This document shows positions 25,167-33,530 of a DNA stretch of 64,000 bases, one piece after another. The stretch covers positions 62,001 to 126,000 of the forward strand of contig CBDCWW010000024.1 in NCBI GenBank assembly GCA_965223585.1. The letters are read 5' to 3'. This DNA comes from CBDCVN01 sp965223585. GTDB lineage: Bacteria > Deinococcota > Deinococci > Deinococcales > Trueperaceae. The stretch's first letter is position 1; every line of letters begins with the position of its first letter. A program made the position numbers and the translations under genes. Below the pieces are notes generated by a model. The model saw only the letters and a list, made by a program, of their open reading frames with translations. It did not search any database and had not been told where the DNA came from.

Positions 25167-25643
25167 ATGATTAAAGAAAAAGACAATAAAATTAGTCGCC
25201 GCCTCTTTTTTGTAGGCATTCTAGTAACTGCTGGAGCTAGTATTATAGGTTTGGGGGCTTCTGCTGTGCGCTTTTTTATAGGCGACTCTTTTAAAGCAAA
25301 AAAACAAAACTGGGTCAAGTTAGATGAAGTTAGCAACCTAACCACCAATAAAGTTCACAAGGTAGTAATAAATGTTCGTAGCAAAGATGCTTGGCGTAGA
25401 GTGGAAAATAGCAAAACAGTTTATGTTTTTAGTGAGGATGGTCAAAACTATAGGGTTTTAGATGCCACATGCACTCATTTAGGTTGTCTAGTTCGTTGGA
25501 AAGAAGACAATCAGCACTTTAGTTGCCCTTGCCATAAGGGTATTTTCTCTAAAGAAGGATTAGTTGTAAGTGGTTCTCCAACCAAACCTCTACAACTATT
25601 AGAAATCAAGGTTGAAAACGATGCTTTATTTGCCCTTGTCTAA
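25167..25643 (+). CDS. Rieske iron-sulfur protein of a bc-type complex
   Basis: A 158-residue membrane-anchored Rieske protein. One N-terminal helix (about residues 13-35, after a KISRR twin-basic stretch) anchors it. The [2Fe-2S] ligands lie in CTHLGC (about 100-105) and CPCHKG (about 118-123), and the two central cysteines can form the stabilising disulfide. It would pass electrons from quinol to a periplasmic carrier, together with the cytochrome b encoded 15 bp downstream. No cytochrome c1 gene follows; haem-domain genes stand on both sides. Confidence 0.92.
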   Translation: MIKEKDNKISRRLFFVGILVTAGASIIGLGASAVRFFIGDSFKAKKQNWVKLDEVSNLTTNKVHKVVINVRSKDAWRRVENSKTVYVFSEDGQNYRVLDATCTHLGCLVRWKEDNQHFSCPCHKGIFSKEGLVVSGSPTKPLQLLEIKVENDALFALV

Positions 25644-25657
25644 CAAACAAAAACCTT

Positions 25658-26671
25658 ATGCAAAAGATGAATCACTTTCTTAATAAACCCATACCACTAT
25701 ATGTGCAAAAGAACACCCTTTTTGCTTTAGGCGGCCTAACTCTAACCAGCATTATCTTGCAAGTGATAAGCGGCATTATGATGACCTTTTATTATACACC
25801 TAGTATAGAAAGTGCTTACAATAGCGTAGACTATATTACTTATTCTGTTCCTTTGGGATGGCTTATGCGAGGATTACATGTCTATAATGCTAGTGCTCTG
25901 TTTATTCTTATTTTTTTGCATTTAGTGCGCACATTTTTTAGTAGCGCTTATAAAAAACCTCGAGAAATTACATGGCTAACGGGTGTACTTTTATTGCTAC
26001 TGATTGTTGGCTTTGCCTTTACGGGAGCATTATTGCCTTGGGATCAACATGGTTACTGGGCTACAGTGGTAGGAACTAAGATTGTTGCTGGGCTACCCTT
26101 TATAGGCGAATGGTTAGCTCAAATTATGCATGGAGGTAGCAATTTAGGCCAATTGTCATTAACTCGTTTCTACGCCATGCACGTTATAATTCTACCTATA
26201 ATACTGTTTGTTTTACTAAGTTGGCACTTTAGGCAACTTCGTCACGGATTTTCTTCTCCACTCAAAAAACACAGTAAAAAATTTTTGGAGCGTTCAGTAC
26301 CTTTCTTTCCCTACAGGCTATTCACACATACTTTTTTAGCAACGTTACTTTTAAGTGCATTAATATTTGTTAGTTGGAAAGAACGAGCCCCTTTAGAATT
26401 TCCAGCTGACCCTACTAGTACTAGCTATGAACCACGTCCTAGGTGGTATTTCTTAGCTTCATATCAACTTTTTGAATACTTTCCGGGGCACCTAGAACCC
26501 ATTGCCTCAATGTTAATTCCACTTTTGGTTATTGGCAGTATGTTGCTTTTACCATTTGTTGATAAAAACAAAGAACACCGCTTTTGGCGTAAACCTATAG
26601 TTTCTTTTATTGGTTTCCTGTACATCTCAGGGATAGTCTTTTTAACCATTAGGGCTTTCTTTACTTCTTAA
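25658..26671 (+). CDS. Short cytochrome b of a bc/b6f-type complex
   Basis: A 337-residue integral membrane protein joining the four haem-bearing helices with a short subunit IV-like part. Haem ligands are His74/His88 (13 residues between) and His175/His190 (14 between), the spacing of b6-type cytochromes. GALLPWDQHGYWATVV covers the Qo region. The Qo motif, normally PEWY, reads PRWY at 260-263, replacing the glutamate implicated in quinol deprotonation. It forms a pair with the Rieske gene. Acts in the cytoplasmic membrane. Confidence 0.92.
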   Translation: MQKMNHFLNKPIPLYVQKNTLFALGGLTLTSIILQVISGIMMTFYYTPSIESAYNSVDYITYSVPLGWLMRGLHVYNASALFILIFLHLVRTFFSSAYKKPREITWLTGVLLLLLIVGFAFTGALLPWDQHGYWATVVGTKIVAGLPFIGEWLAQIMHGGSNLGQLSLTRFYAMHVIILPIILFVLLSWHFRQLRHGFSSPLKKHSKKFLERSVPFFPYRLFTHTFLATLLLSALIFVSWKERAPLEFPADPTSTSYEPRPRWYFLASYQLFEYFPGHLEPIASMLIPLLVIGSMLLLPFVDKNKEHRFWRKPIVSFIGFLYISGIVFLTIRAFFTS

Positions 26672-26786
26672 ATTCCGAGTTATTTACTAAGGTATTGACA
26701 AGTACTTAGAAACTTGACATTATGTTACTTAACCTAGGCCTAGGTAAGAACCTTAATGAATCACCCTTCAAGGAAGGAAATTTTTT

Positions 26787-27731
26787 GTGAGAAATTTTTT
26801 AGTTTTACTATCATTTCTATTAATTTTCTGGTCTTATTCCCAATCAGAGAAGTTAATCGCTATAGAAGTTGATGAGGTAGCACTAGACAGTGAAGCTAGT
26901 TTTTGGGATGAAGCCTCTGAGCTTATAGTTGTTACAGAGGCTACTAGAGAAGATGAGCCTAATGGTCCATCCGTACAGTTAAAAGCTGCTTACGATGATG
27001 AAAGCATAGTCATACGTGCTGAATGGTCAGATGATAGTGAAAGTGTATTAAAAAATGCTTGGACTTATGATGGTAGTACTTTTAACAAAAGTGGTGATGA
27101 AGACCGGATAATGTTTGCTTTTCCTATAGAAAACAACGCTGAGTTTGCTAATAAAGGCTGTACTGCAGCTTGTCATAACAGTGCTGATGATGAAGCTGAG
27201 TGGTGGATGGGCAGCGAAGATGAAAATTTACGTTATGATGCTTGGCACTGGAAAGCAGCTCGAACTAATCCTGTTGGTCAAGCAGACGATAAATGGTGGG
27301 GTACTCAAGAAGACCCTGATGATGTTGAAAGCAGTCGCCACGGTGATGCTAAAGAAAGTGGTGGTTATGCAAATAACCGTAATGAAGAAAAAACAGCTCC
27401 TAGCTTTGTGCATAGTTCTGACTTAGAGGCCTCTTTTATTCTTGATGGAGAGGAAGTTACTTTTGATGCAGATACTTTAACAGAAGGAACAATTATCCCC
27501 GGTTACATTTTGAGTCCTTTTGTTGGTTCTCGTGGGGATATCCTTGCTAATGGTGTTTGGGATGATGACACATGGGTGGTAGTAATTAAAAGAGCACTTG
27601 ATACAGGTAATGATGATGATATTGTACTTACTCCTCCTAAACCTGTTCCTTTTGGTGTCTCTGTAGTTGATGATGGTGGAGGTGTTGAGCACACTGTATC
27701 ACCTGAAGTGCTAAGATTAGATTGGGAGTAA
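26787..27731 (+). CDS. Periplasmic ethylbenzene-dehydrogenase-type haem-binding protein
   Basis: A 314-residue exported protein (signal about 1-20, LVLLSFLLIFWSYSQS) made of one EB_dh-like domain. It shares with the C-terminal half of the protein at 23464 the blocks FPIENN, FANKGCTAACHN, WWMGSEDE, AWHWKAARTNP, PGYILSPFVGS and LDTGNDDD. CTAACH near residue 125 is a Cx3CH motif, one residue longer than ordinary c-type haem sites. Family members bind haem b or c, so an electron-carrier role beside the Rieske/cytochrome b pair is plausible but inferred. Start GTG with AAGGA 9 nt upstream. Confidence 0.75.
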   Translation: MRNFLVLLSFLLIFWSYSQSEKLIAIEVDEVALDSEASFWDEASELIVVTEATREDEPNGPSVQLKAAYDDESIVIRAEWSDDSESVLKNAWTYDGSTFNKSGDEDRIMFAFPIENNAEFANKGCTAACHNSADDEAEWWMGSEDENLRYDAWHWKAARTNPVGQADDKWWGTQEDPDDVESSRHGDAKESGGYANNRNEEKTAPSFVHSSDLEASFILDGEEVTFDADTLTEGTIIPGYILSPFVGSRGDILANGVWDDDTWVVVIKRALDTGNDDDIVLTPPKPVPFGVSVVDDGGGVEHTVSPEVLRLDWE

Positions 27732-27752
27732 ACCAAACCCAAGGAGGTTTTT

Positions 27753-28604
27753 ATGAAAAAGTTTTTTGTTTATATTATTTTAGGCTTGCTAGTTGTTAAT
27801 ATTGGTTTTGCACAGCAAGGTGAAGCTCAGCGTGAAGTTACTCAAATAGCAGGTGACTTATACCGTTTTCAAAATAGCTTTCACTACTCAGTTTTTTTAG
27901 TTACAAGTGAGGGGATTATTGCAACTGATCCCATAAATGCAGATGCTGCACAAGCACTTAAAGCATATATAGCTGACAACTTTAATTTACCTATTAGGTA
28001 TGTTATTTATAGTCACGATCATGCAGATCATATCTCTGGTGGTGAGGTGTTTGCTGCTGATGGTGCTGTGGTGGTGGCTCATGACAATGTTAAGAGCGAC
28101 ATTATAGGAGAGAATCGTCCTACAGCTATTCCAAGCATTACTTTCTCAGATACCTTAAGCATAGAACTTGGTGGTAAGACGGTTGAGCTAACTTATGTGG
28201 GCAAAAATCACTCAGATGGGACTATCGTTATGAATTTCCCAGCTGAGCGAGCCCTGTTTGCTGTTGATTTTATCCCTACTGGTAAGACTTTGCCTTTCAG
28301 GAATTTGGCTGACTCATTTTTCCCAGATTGGATTGATTCATTAAAAATTGTAGAGGGTATGGATTTTGATCTTTTAGTACCCGGTCATGGAGAGGTTGGT
28401 AACAAAGCAGATGTTAGCAACCTAATAAGCTACATGCAAGACCTTTATGACACTGTTTTAGAGCAAGCTCGAGCAGGCAAAACCCTAGAAGAAACTATTG
28501 AGTTGGTTAAGCTCGAAGAATACAGTGATTGGGGACAATATGAAGAATGGTTACCACTCAATATAGAAGGAGTTTATAATCGCATTCAACTTCATCGTAG
28601 ATAA
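27753..28604 (+). CDS. Exported metallo-beta-lactamase-fold hydrolase
   Basis: A 283-residue MBL-fold protein with a signal peptide (about 1-20, ending NIGFAQQ). Metal ligands are visible in YSHDHADH (HxHxDH, about 88-94), KNHSDG, the bridging Asp of ALFAVDFIP and VPGHGEVGN. It resembles the SoxH/quinoprotein-relay-type periplasmic branch more than true beta-lactamases, with substrate unknown. AAGGAGG 5 nt before the ATG and 21 bp from the previous stop place it in the same operon as the haem protein. Confidence 0.88.
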   Translation: MKKFFVYIILGLLVVNIGFAQQGEAQREVTQIAGDLYRFQNSFHYSVFLVTSEGIIATDPINADAAQALKAYIADNFNLPIRYVIYSHDHADHISGGEVFAADGAVVVAHDNVKSDIIGENRPTAIPSITFSDTLSIELGGKTVELTYVGKNHSDGTIVMNFPAERALFAVDFIPTGKTLPFRNLADSFFPDWIDSLKIVEGMDFDLLVPGHGEVGNKADVSNLISYMQDLYDTVLEQARAGKTLEETIELVKLEEYSDWGQYEEWLPLNIEGVYNRIQLHRR

Positions 28605-28606
28605 AG

Positions 28607-28639
28607 CTCAAAATTTTTAGTTTTTGTTTTTGAGTTTTT
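28607..28639 (+). terminator. Intrinsic terminator after the MBL-fold gene
   Basis: CTCAAAA (28607-28613) pairs with TTTTGAG (28628-28634) and is followed by TTTTT. It begins 3 bp past the stop codon, closing the 23.4-28.6 kb operon. Confidence 0.65.
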
Positions 28640-28643
28640 AGCT

Positions 28644-28649
28644 TATTAT
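28644..28649 (+). promoter_or_regulatory. -10 element for the DUF1902 remnant (probably leaderless)
   Basis: TATTAT ends 7 nt before the ATG at 28657, directly after the terminator. Confidence 0.4.
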
Positions 28650-28656
28650 TCATAGT

Positions 28657-28891
28657 ATGACTAAGTTGAAAGAACTTTTAGTAACAGCCTTTTGGGATGA
28701 TGAAGCAAAAGTATGGGTTGCTGAAAGTGATGAAGTCCCCGGACTTATAACAGAGGCAGAAACTGTAGACATTGTTGCTCGAGAAGCTTCAGGATCTTGT
28801 GCCGGAGTTGCTCGAGCTTAACAAAAAATCTATACCTATAAATTTACCTATTAATTTCAGAGCTGAGCGAGTGATTACAGCAATTGCATAG
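28657..28891 (+). pseudogene. Frameshifted DUF1902 (HicB-like antitoxin) gene
   Basis: ATG 28657 opens a frame encoding LLVTAFWDDEAKVWVAESDE and VPGLITEAET, the DUF1902 pattern, which then ends prematurely at the TAA at 28819. The expected continuation (KLQDLVPELLELNKK, then FRAERVITAIA) is in another frame and ends at TAG 28889-28891. The span is 235 bp, one base more than a multiple of three, so one frameshift near 28780-28785 explains it. DUF1902 proteins often pair with HicA toxins; no HicA gene is visible. A sequencing error is the alternative. Confidence 0.7.
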
Positions 28892-28899
28892 AAAGTTTT

Positions 28900-29130
28900 T
28901 TGGAGAAGATGGTTATAAAAGAAAGCTACGGTAAACTAGGCGAAGATAATGACTTTGATATTAACTTCTGGCAAAGCCAACCTCCTGAAGTCATTTTTGA
29001 AGCAGCATATGACCTAATCAAAGATTACTTACTATTAAAAGAAGGCTATGCTGGCAAGCCCAGACTTCAAAGAACTATTGAGTCTTTTCAAAAAGCATAC
29101 TGGCCTTCGGGCGACCTCAAGATTTACTAG
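28900..29130 (+). CDS. Small hypothetical protein, stop codon formed with the IS end
   Basis: A 76-residue protein (or 73 from ATG 28909). DINFWQSQPPEVIFEAAYDL and RLQRTIESFQKAYWP resemble small proteins found next to nucleotidyltransferase or toxin-antitoxin genes, from memory, so function is uncertain. The last base of its TAG stop is the first base of the IS5-type element; because the original target also read TAG, the protein is unchanged by the insertion. Confidence 0.6.
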   Translation: MEKMVIKESYGKLGEDNDFDINFWQSQPPEVIFEAAYDLIKDYLLLKEGYAGKPRLQRTIESFQKAYWPSGDLKIY

Positions 29131-29990
29131 GGTGTGTTGACAAGCAAAGTCAGAAATTGCACGCTTAAGATATGAAAGTTAGATTAACAGATGATCAATG
29201 GCAAAAGATCTTATTTTTTCTTAAGGGTCATAAGGTAGTGTGTATGTTTAGGAAATTTAGGATTGGTGATGAGGAGCAATGTAGAAGGTTTATTGAAGCA
29301 GTTCTTTGGGTAACAAGAAGTGGTGCTCAGTGGCGCTTATTGCCTGAAGAGTATGGAAAATGGAACAGTGTTTTTAAACGTTTTGACCGCTGGGCTAAAC
29401 AAGGGATTTGGCAAGCCATGTTTGAATACTTCGCTGAGGATGCTGACATGGAAAGTATAATGATAGACAGCACCATTGTAAGGGCTCATTCTTGTGCAGC
29501 TGGAGGCAATGGAGGTAATGAAGAGCAGGAGTTGGGTAGAAGCAAAGGAGGGTACAGCACAAAGTTACATTGTGCTACTGATGCTTTAGGCAATCCCCTA
29601 AAGTTAATATTGACTCCCGGGCAACGTAATGATGTTACCCAAGCAGAAGAACTACTAGATGATTTAGAGGGTGAAAGAGTAATAGGAGACAAGGGATATG
29701 ATGCCCAAGTGGTGCTAGATAAAGTAGAAGAGATGGGAGCAGAAGCAGTAATACCTCCGAAGGCCAATAGAAAAGAGCAAAGGGAGTATGACAAGGAATT
29801 TTACAAAGAAAGACATCTGATAGAAGTTTTTTTCAATAAGATCAAGCATTATAGACGAGTGTTCTCTCGTTTTGAGAAATTAGCCCGCAACTATTTAGCG
29901 TTTTGCCAGTTTACAGCGGTACTTATATGGTTACGCTAAAATTACTTCAAGTATCGTTTTTGATTTGTCATTTTTAGTATCCACACACCC
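29130..29990 (+). mobile_element. IS5-family (IS427-like) insertion sequence, complete
   Basis: An 861-bp element with ends GGGTGTGTTGA and, inverted at the right, GGGTGTGTGGA (10 of 11 matching). It is flanked by TA on both sides (29128-29129 and 29991-29992), the target duplication of the IS427 group. One transposase ORF fills it. Ends and gene are intact. Confidence 0.9.
29172..29939 (+). CDS. IS5-family DDE transposase
   Basis: A 255-residue single-frame transposase. The N-terminal helical region carries the DUF4096-like LTDDQWQKILFFL and SGAQWRLLPEEYGKWNSVFKRF. Catalytic residues are Asp99 in MIDSTIVRAH, Asp173 in IGDKGYDA and Glu218 in ERHLIEVFFNKIKHYRRVFSRFEK. Many IS427 relatives need a ribosomal frameshift to make the full protein; here one frame covers it all. 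Confidence 0.93.
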   Translation: MKVRLTDDQWQKILFFLKGHKVVCMFRKFRIGDEEQCRRFIEAVLWVTRSGAQWRLLPEEYGKWNSVFKRFDRWAKQGIWQAMFEYFAEDADMESIMIDSTIVRAHSCAAGGNGGNEEQELGRSKGGYSTKLHCATDALGNPLKLILTPGQRNDVTQAEELLDDLEGERVIGDKGYDAQVVLDKVEEMGAEAVIPPKANRKEQREYDKEFYKERHLIEVFFNKIKHYRRVFSRFEKLARNYLAFCQFTAVLIWLR

Positions 29991-30111
29991 TAGACATTGA
30001 AAACCTTCAAAAGGGTGATTAGTAAATTTAATTATGTCTATAGTTACAGCAGCTTGTGAAAATACTGACTTGAACTGAATGAAAGGTTCACCTTAGAGGA
30101 AAGCCCGTAAT

Positions 30112-30657
30112 ATGAAAGTATCAGTTTATATTGCCGTAAGTATTGATGGTTTCATAGCACGCACTGATGGGGATATAGAGTGGCTTCATAGTTACAGTGA
30201 AAGTGATGAAAATGAAGATTATGGCTATGAAGAATTTATGTCTTCTGTAGATGCTCTTATAATGGGACGCAAAACTTTTGAGAAAGTCTTGAGCTTTGAA
30301 AAATGGCCATATGGAAACAAAACGGTTGTGGTGCTTAGCAGTAGTTCTGTCGCTATACCTGAAAAGTTAGGCAAGCACATTGAAGCTAGCTCTTTAGATC
30401 CTTCAGAGCTGTTGGCCAATCTCAGCAAACGTGGTATTAATCACGTTTATATAGATGGTGGCAAAACTATTCAGAGTTTTTTATGTGCTGGTTTAGTTAA
30501 TGAATTTACCATCACTTATATCCCACATCTTATAGGAAATGGAATTCCACTATTTGGTGCTTTAAAAGACGATGTTCTACTAAAGCATATTTATACTAAG
30601 TCCTATTCAAACAGTCTTGTTCAAAGCAAGTACGAGGTTTTACAAGGTGCTGCGTAA
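30112..30657 (+). CDS. Dihydrofolate-reductase-like (RibD C-terminal family) protein
   Basis: A 181-residue protein of the DHFR/RibD-C fold: MKVSVYIAVSIDGFIARTDGDIEWL at the N terminus, ALIMGRKTFEKVL around residue 50 and HVYIDGGKTIQSFLCAG with the NADPH-binding GG near 125. Such stand-alone proteins are reductases of uncertain substrate and are not proven folate enzymes. AGAGGAAAG precedes the ATG. The transglutaminase-like gene follows after 21 bp. Confidence 0.87.
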   Translation: MKVSVYIAVSIDGFIARTDGDIEWLHSYSESDENEDYGYEEFMSSVDALIMGRKTFEKVLSFEKWPYGNKTVVVLSSSSVAIPEKLGKHIEASSLDPSELLANLSKRGINHVYIDGGKTIQSFLCAGLVNEFTITYIPHLIGNGIPLFGALKDDVLLKHIYTKSYSNSLVQSKYEVLQGAA

Positions 30658-30678
30658 TACCTGCTTATTTACTAGCAT

Positions 30679-31254
30679 ATGAGAAAATTTTTAGCTTCAA
30701 GTAACTTTATAGACTGGGAACATCCTAAAATTCTAGCAAAAGCTAAGCAACTATCTGAAGGACTGGATGATGTTAGTGAAATTGCAAGGTCATGTTTTCA
30801 TTATGTCAGGGATGAAATTAAACATAGTTGGGATTATAAACTAAATCCTGTTACTTGTAAGGCTTCGGATGTGCTCGAGCACAAAACAGGCTATTGCTAT
30901 GCAAAAAGCCACCTATTAGCAGCCTTATTAAGGGCAAATGAAATACCAACAGGCCTTTGTTATCAAAGACTTACTATTCAAAATAATAAGCCACCTTTCT
31001 CCCTACATGGTTTAAACGCAGTCCACTTACCAAATTATGGTTGGTATCGCATTGATGCTAGAGGAAATAAAACTGGTGTTGAAGCAGAGTTTTGCCCACC
31101 TATAGAAAAGCTAGCTTTTCCCATTGCTGTTGATGGCGAGGCTGATCTACCAGAGGTTTGGGCAGAGCATTTGCCAACAGTCGTGAAAGTATTAGAAAAT
31201 AGCAGTAATTTCCAAGAGGTTGCAGATAATTTGCCAGATGCTCAATTTAATTAG
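30679..31254 (+). CDS. Transglutaminase-like domain protein
   Basis: A 191-residue cytoplasmic protein with a transglutaminase/protease-like core. The catalytic triad is readable: Cys in HKTGYCYAKSHLLAALLRA, His in LHGLNAVHLP and Asp in GWYRIDARGNK. These proteins act as proteases, amidases or crosslinkers, and the substrate is unknown. It follows the DHFR-like gene closely and is 18 bp before the di-haem oxidoreductase, so the three may share a transcript. Confidence 0.87.
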   Translation: MRKFLASSNFIDWEHPKILAKAKQLSEGLDDVSEIARSCFHYVRDEIKHSWDYKLNPVTCKASDVLEHKTGYCYAKSHLLAALLRANEIPTGLCYQRLTIQNNKPPFSLHGLNAVHLPNYGWYRIDARGNKTGVEAEFCPPIEKLAFPIAVDGEADLPEVWAEHLPTVVKVLENSSNFQEVADNLPDAQFN

Positions 31255-31272
31255 TAGTTGGTTAGGTTAGAA

Positions 31273-32697
31273 ATGGTTAAAGCAAATAACATAACATATC
31301 TATTCTGTAGTATTTTTCTTACTTTTGTTTTTAGCTGTGCAATTTTAGTATGGTCACAAACACAAAATGCTTCCCAAGGCACCTCAAAAGAACTCCTTGG
31401 TGGACAAGGTTCAATTTTTAATACCACCCCCAATGCTTTTGCTCAGCCTATGCCCGGTTTAGAAGGTATGAACGAGATGCTTTTTTTTGTAGGTAACTCG
31501 TTTTTCAATCAAAATTGGGTAACGGCTCCTGCTTCTACTAAAGCTCGAGACGGCCTAGGACCTCTATTCAATACTCGTTCTTGTGCAGGGTGTCACTTTA
31601 AAGATGGTCGTGGTCGGGCACTAGAAGCTGGCGAGTCCGGCACAGGATTTTTAATACGCTTAAGAATCCCTGAGCGTGGTGAACATGGTGACTTTTTACC
31701 TGATCCCAAATATGGAGGGCAATTTCAAGACCTAGCTCTTGAAGGTGTTCCTGCTGAAGGTAAAATTCGTATTGAGTATGAAGAAGTTGGTGGGAAATAT
31801 CCTGATGGTAGCAGTTATAGTTTACGCAAACCCACTTACCATCTTGAAGAATTGGCCTATGGTAATTTACACCCAGAAGTAGTACTTTCGCCTCGAGTAG
31901 CTAACCAAATGATTGGTCTAGGCCTCTTAGAAGCAATTAGCGAAGAAGATATTCTTGCCTTAGCTGATCCTGAAGATAAAGATGGTGATGGAATTTCTGG
32001 TAAACCCAATTATGTATGGGATGCTATAAATGAGCGCAAAGCTTTAGGTCGTTTTGGCTGGCGAGCAGAGCAACCCAGTATTTTGCAACAAGTAGCAGGA
32101 GCTTTTTTAGGAGATATTGGCATTACCACTGATATTTTCCCTGAACAAGATTGTGCCCCCGGACAAACAGCTTGTTTAGCTGCAACTAATGGTAGCAATG
32201 AAAACAGTGGTTTTGAGATAGATGCTGATGATTTGCGGAAAGTAGAGCTTTACTCGAGCACCCTAGCCGTACCTGCCCAACGCAATTTTGACAGCTCTAA
32301 TGTTAAAAACGGTGAAAATCTTTTTATGGATATTGGTTGCCAAGGCTGCCATATTTCTGAATATACTACTGGGACTCATCCCACTATTCCTGCTTTATCA
32401 AATCAGCATATACGACCTTTTACTGACTTACTTTTGCATGATATGGGTGAAGGTCTAGCAGATGAGCTTGGTAATTTTGAAGCTAGTGGTAGCGAGTGGC
32501 GCACACCACCACTTTGGGGTGTTGGGCTTTTTGAAACAGTCAACAAACACACTTTCTACTTGCATGATGGACGTGCTCGTAATCTCGAGGAGGCGATTCT
32601 CTGGCACGGTGGTGAAGCAGAAACAAGTAAAGAAAAGTTCATGAGTTTAAAGAAATCAGAGCGTGAAATGCTTATAGAGTTCTTAAATTCTTTATAG
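31273..32697 (+). CDS. Di-haem oxidoreductase (DUF1111, putative thiol oxidoreductase)
   Basis: A 474-residue exported c-type cytochrome of the DUF1111 family with a signal peptide (about 1-29). Two CxxCH haem sites are seen: CAGCH at 104-108 and CQGCH near 356-360. AVPAQRNFDS and HDMGEGLADELG with TFYLHDGRARNLEEAILWHGGEA are family hallmarks. In other bacteria this gene lies between two imelysin genes and is thought to serve iron acquisition, perhaps by redox release. Here a third imelysin gene follows. ATG 31273 was chosen over TTG 31258 because it directly precedes the signal peptide. Confidence 0.9.
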   Translation: MVKANNITYLFCSIFLTFVFSCAILVWSQTQNASQGTSKELLGGQGSIFNTTPNAFAQPMPGLEGMNEMLFFVGNSFFNQNWVTAPASTKARDGLGPLFNTRSCAGCHFKDGRGRALEAGESGTGFLIRLRIPERGEHGDFLPDPKYGGQFQDLALEGVPAEGKIRIEYEEVGGKYPDGSSYSLRKPTYHLEELAYGNLHPEVVLSPRVANQMIGLGLLEAISEEDILALADPEDKDGDGISGKPNYVWDAINERKALGRFGWRAEQPSILQQVAGAFLGDIGITTDIFPEQDCAPGQTACLAATNGSNENSGFEIDADDLRKVELYSSTLAVPAQRNFDSSNVKNGENLFMDIGCQGCHISEYTTGTHPTIPALSNQHIRPFTDLLLHDMGEGLADELGNFEASGSEWRTPPLWGVGLFETVNKHTFYLHDGRARNLEEAILWHGGEAETSKEKFMSLKKSEREMLIEFLNSL

Positions 32698-32776
32698 GTA
32701 GAAGCTTATAAGGTTTTTGTGAATGTTTTGGAGTAGTTAGTGCCTATAGGTAGTTAGAACATTCTGATTAACCTCA

Positions 32777-33475
32777 ATGAAAAATTTCTTAGTTATTCTA
32801 ACGGTTTTATCTTTTAGCTTTACCTTTGCTGCTAGTGGCTATGAAGTGTCACAATCAGAGTTAGAGCAATGTCGTTCCTTAATGAAAGATAGTTTTTATA
32901 ATGATGTTGAATCATGCTGGTTAAATGTATTATCTGATTTTGTAATCCGTGACCGTGACGGTTTAAAACTTACGATCAAGCTCTACAGCAATGAAAAAAT
33001 AGCATTTCATAACTACGATATACCCAAAGGTGGTTGCTTAGATCCATGTGGACCTTTCTATGCAGTGGCAGGTTACTTTCCAAATCAAGATTTTGTTGTT
33101 CTTAAATACCTTAATGAATTTGTTTGGTGCTATCAGCTCATATCAATGCTTACAGGAAAGTTTGTTGCCTGTGTAAAATCACTTTCTTATATTTCTTCTG
33201 ATTTTCAATACTTTGTTTATCCTAGTGCAGAAATTGATAGTGGTGGTGGAACAGCTTGCTATTATAACACATTCATTGAAGTTTCTCGCCTTCAAGATGT
33301 ACATTCTGATAATCCTAAGGTGACACAAGAACACTATGGCTCATTGAAAGGAAGGACTATTGTTAAATGGAAGTCAAATAACAAGCTATTAATTGAAAAA
33401 TATGCCTATGAAGATGTAGCTTGTTCAGAAAAAATTCTTTCTCAAGAACTTATCCTTTTGGAAGCTGAACAATGA
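32777..33475 (+). CDS. Secreted cysteine-containing hypothetical protein
   Basis: A 232-residue protein with a clear signal peptide (FLVILTVLSFSFTFAAS) and about ten cysteines in the mature part (EQCRSL, ESCWLN, GGCLDPCGPF, FVWCYQ, FVACVK, TACYYN, VACSEK), suggesting several disulfides in the periplasm. No family recognised. It sits between the di-haem oxidoreductase and the third imelysin gene, so a role with them is possible. Confidence 0.7.
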   Translation: MKNFLVILTVLSFSFTFAASGYEVSQSELEQCRSLMKDSFYNDVESCWLNVLSDFVIRDRDGLKLTIKLYSNEKIAFHNYDIPKGGCLDPCGPFYAVAGYFPNQDFVVLKYLNEFVWCYQLISMLTGKFVACVKSLSYISSDFQYFVYPSAEIDSGGGTACYYNTFIEVSRLQDVHSDNPKVTQEHYGSLKGRTIVKWKSNNKLLIEKYAYEDVACSEKILSQELILLEAEQ

Positions 33476-33530
33476 ATTGAGTTAGTTTTATTGGTAATTG
33501 TGTCACATCACTAATTTATAGGAGTAAATT

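Noticed and set aside
27145..27742. ORFs in other frames of the haem-domain gene at 26787
   Set aside because: The plus-one frame gives Met/Leu/Val-rich and the antisense Ile/Thr/Ser-rich sequence without family features; the main frame has a signal peptide and conserved motifs.
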